Assembly: GCA_001599815.1 (NCBI GenBank)
Contig: BCIA01000004.1
Coordinates: 5,606,082 to 5,670,081, forward strand
DNA: 64,000 bases
Origin: Furcasterigmium furcatum
Taxonomy: Eukaryota; Ascomycota; Sordariomycetes; Glomerellales; Plectosphaerellaceae
Direction of reading: 5' to 3'
Shown: positions 61,696-64,000 of the stretch, in pieces
How positions within the stretch are numbered: position 1 is the stretch's first letter
Layout: every line of letters begins with the position of its first letter
Notes under the pieces: model-generated
Told to the model about the DNA's origin: nothing
Database searches by the model: none
The model's input: only the letters and a program-made list of their open reading frames with translations
Program-made: the position numbers and the translations under genes

Positions 61696-64000
61696 ATGGC
61701 CGATTACAAAAGCTCCAAGCGTCACAGCTCCGACGAAGTCGAGGGCAAGAGGAAGAAGGTCAAGACGGACGGCCTCAAGAAAGAGGAAGACGACGAGGAC
61801 AAGAAGAACCCCTACCTCGCCCACATGTACGAGAACAACGCGAACGGCTTCAGCTCCGACGACCCCTTTGCGCATTTCAAGGTCCGCGAGACAACCGCAA
61901 AGCAGGTCGAGGCTGTGGAGAATCTCGACCACAATGCCTTCACCGGCAAGGCACACACCCAGAAATACTTTGATATTCTGCGCGTGAGGAGAGACCTGCC
62001 CGTGCATAAGCAGAGGTATGCCCCGTCCATCTCAGTCTATCCACATGCTCGATGATAGTTGCTAACTCCCCCGCCAGGCAAGAGTTCCTCGACAAGTACC
62101 ACTCGACTCAGATCCTCGTCTTCGTCGGCGAGACCGGTTCCGGCAAGACGACGCAGATCCCCCAATATGTCCTCTACGATGAACTCCCCCAGCGCAACCG
62201 CAAGCTCGTTGCCTGCACCCAACCCCGTCGTGTCGCCGCCATGTCCGTCGCACAGCGTGTGGCCGACGAGCTGGATGTCACCCTCGGCGAGGAGGTCGGC
62301 TACAGCATCCGTTTCGAGGACCGCACCTCTCCCAGCACTGTCCTCAAGTACATGACAGATGGTATGCTTCTCCGTGAGGCCATGCACGACCATGAAATGT
62401 CGCGCTACAGCTGTATCATCCTCGACGAGGCCCACGAAAGGACCCTCGCGACGGATATCCTCATGGCCCTGCTCAAGAACGTCGCCGCTCGCCGCCCCGA
62501 CCTCAAGATCATCGTCATGTCCGCCACCCTCGATGCACAGAAGTTCCAGCGCTACTTCAACGACGCGCCGCTCCTCGCCGTCCCGGGTCGCACGCACCCC
62601 GTCGAGATCTTCTACACCCCCGAGCCCGAGAAGGACTACGTCGAGGCAGCCATTAGGACGGTGTTGCAGATCCACGCCTCGGAGCCGGAGGGCGACATCC
62701 TCGTCTTCTTGACGGGCGAGGAGGAGATCGAGGACGCCTGCCGCAAGATCAACCTCGAGGCCGACGAGATGGTGCGGGAGATCGATGCCGGGCCGCTCGT
62801 CGTCTACCCGCTGTACGGCACCCTGCCTCCCCACCAGCAGCAGAAGATCTTCGACAAGCCGCCTCAGCCCTACAAGAAGGGCGGTCGCCCTGGCAGGAAA
62901 TGCATCGTCGCGACCAACATTGCCGAAACGTCCCTGACCATCGACGGTATCGTCTACGTCGTGGACCCCGGCTTCAGCAAGCAGAAGATCTACAACCCCC
63001 GCATCAGGGTCGAGTCCCTGTTGGTGTCGCCCATCTCCAAGGCGTCGGCGCAGCAGCGCGCCGGTCGTGCCGGTCGTACAAAACCCGGAAAGTGCTTCAG
63101 GCTGTACACGGAGAACGCCTTCAAGAAGGAGCTCATCGAGCAGACGCACCCCGAGATCCTGCGGTCGAACCTCGCCAACACGGTCCTCGAGTTGAAGAAG
63201 CTCGGCGTGGAGGACCTGGTGCACTTCGACCTCATGGACCCGCCGGCGCCGGAGACCATGATGCGCGCGCTCGAGGAGCTCAACTACCTCGCCTGCCTCG
63301 ACGACGAGGGCGAGCTCACGACGCTCGGCAGCCTGGCGTCCGAGTTCCCCCTCGACCCGGCGCTGGCCGTCATGCTCATCTCCTCGCCCGAGTTCTACTG
63401 CTCCAACGAGATGCTCTCCATCACCTCCCTCCTCTCCGTGCCGCAGATCTGGGTGCGTCCGGGCGCCCAGCGCCGCCGCGCCGACGAGATGAAGGCCCAG
63501 TTCACCCACCAGGAGGGCGACCACCTCACGCTCCTCAACGCCTACCACGCCTTTAAGGGCCAGGCCAACGCCAACGCCGACGTCAAGAAGTGGTGCCACG
63601 AGCACTTCCTCTCGTACCGCCACCTCTCTAGCGCCGACAACGTCCGCGCCCAGCTTAAGCGCATCATGGAGACCCACGGCCTTGACCTCGTCTCCACCCC
63701 CTTCGAGGACAAGAACTACTACACCAACATCCGCCGCGCCCTCATCGCCGGGTTCTTCATGCAGGTCGCCTTCCGCGAGAGCTCCGGAAAGGTCTACCGC
63801 ACCGTCAAGGACAACCAGGCCGTCATGCTCCACCCCTCCACGGTCCTTAAGACGGACTACGAGTGGGTCTGCTACAACGAATTCGTCCTCACCTCCAAGC
63901 AGTATATCCGCACCTGCACGGGCGTGAGGCCCGAGTGGCTCATGGTAAGTCCAGCCCCCGTTCGAAATCACCTCCTTGCCCTCTCGCATCCCTGTGGCAG
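61696..64000 (+). CDS. PRP43: DEAH-box RNA helicase Prp43/DHX15 (3' end beyond window)
   Basis: Exons 61696..62015 and 62078..63944, then an intron starting GTAAGT at 63945; 729 codons are visible. The final bases ctgtggcag at 63992-64000 fit an acceptor, so the next exon probably begins just outside the window. A Lys/Glu-rich N-terminus leads to GETGSGKTTQ (motif I), TQPRRVAAMSVA (Ia), DEAH (II), SATLDAQKF (III), FLTGEEEIEDAC (IV), TNIAETSLTIDGIVYVVDPG (V) and QQRAGRAGR (VI), then the winged-helix and ratchet domains. Prp43 releases lariat introns from the spliceosome and acts in ribosome biogenesis, driven by G-patch partners. About 30-40 residues are missing at the C-terminus relative to family length. 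Confidence 0.97.

Noticed and set aside
62037..63989. A 650-codon minus-strand open frame
   Set aside because: It is antisense to the clear PRP43 coding exon; such frames arise from GC-rich codon use, and its translation is a Val/Leu/Asp/Glu/Gly-rich string with no domain.

Overview
This window looks like nuclear DNA of a filamentous ascomycete (Pezizomycotina, most likely Sordariomycetes). The genes are mostly interrupted by introns of about 50-100 bases with GT..AG ends and CTAAC/CTGAC-type branch points. Coding regions are GC-rich, and the gene content is typically fungal: Zn(II)2Cys6 regulators, a CFEM/PTH11-type receptor, a GH75 chitosanase, an NLP-type necrosis-inducing protein, and Arp2/3, AP-2 and V-ATPase subunits. 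I see no rRNA, convincing tRNA, CRISPR array or intact transposon. All identifications come from reading the translated sequence; no database search was run. Exon boundaries were chosen by splice consensus plus reading-frame and family continuity.

Layout. 0-8 kb: carboxymuconolactone-decarboxylase-like protein, secreted GH75 chitosanase, small SET/post-SET protein, a type II membrane protein resembling a degenerate DXD glycosyltransferase, and a YggS/PLPBP-type PLP protein. 8-18 kb is a block of conserved housekeeping genes: AP-2 alpha, NDUFAF5-like methyltransferase, ARPC5, V-ATPase subunit B and HMG-CoA lyase. 18-31 kb is more lineage-specific: a Cys-rich GPI-type surface protein, a Zn2Cys6 gene whose 5' coding part is broken, a DUF2470 membrane protein, a CFEM-7TM receptor, about 3 kb without a recognisable gene, and a secreted phosphoesterase. 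31-46 kb: an 801-residue Zn2Cys6 regulator, an NLP gene, a C2H2-like protein, a P-loop kinase, a membrane-anchored histidine-phosphatase-fold protein that lacks its catalytic motif, and a tiny SMP-type gene that appears to lack an AUG. 46-64 kb returns to core genes: threonine synthase, an AT-hook protein, elongin C, the lariat debranching enzyme Dbr1, an alpha/beta hydrolase, SmF, PRMT5/Skb1 and the DEAH helicase Prp43. The last gene is cut by the window end, apparently right at an intron acceptor.

Functional themes. Four genes near the right end (Dbr1, SmF, PRMT5, Prp43) act in splicing or snRNP biology; this is probably chance neighbourhood, since they are not co-oriented. The surface and secreted set (chitosanase, GPI protein, CFEM receptor, phosphoesterase, NLP) fits a fungus living on or in a host or on dead tissue. 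No biosynthetic gene cluster is visible.

The most unusual observations are the SMP gene without an AUG, the histidine-phosphatase fold with NNG in place of RHG, the zinc-cluster gene with an in-frame TAA and a frameshift in its leader, the GT32-like protein with no DXD, and very short coding exons (6, 14, 20 and 26 bases) in SmF, AP-2 alpha, VMA2 and elongin C.
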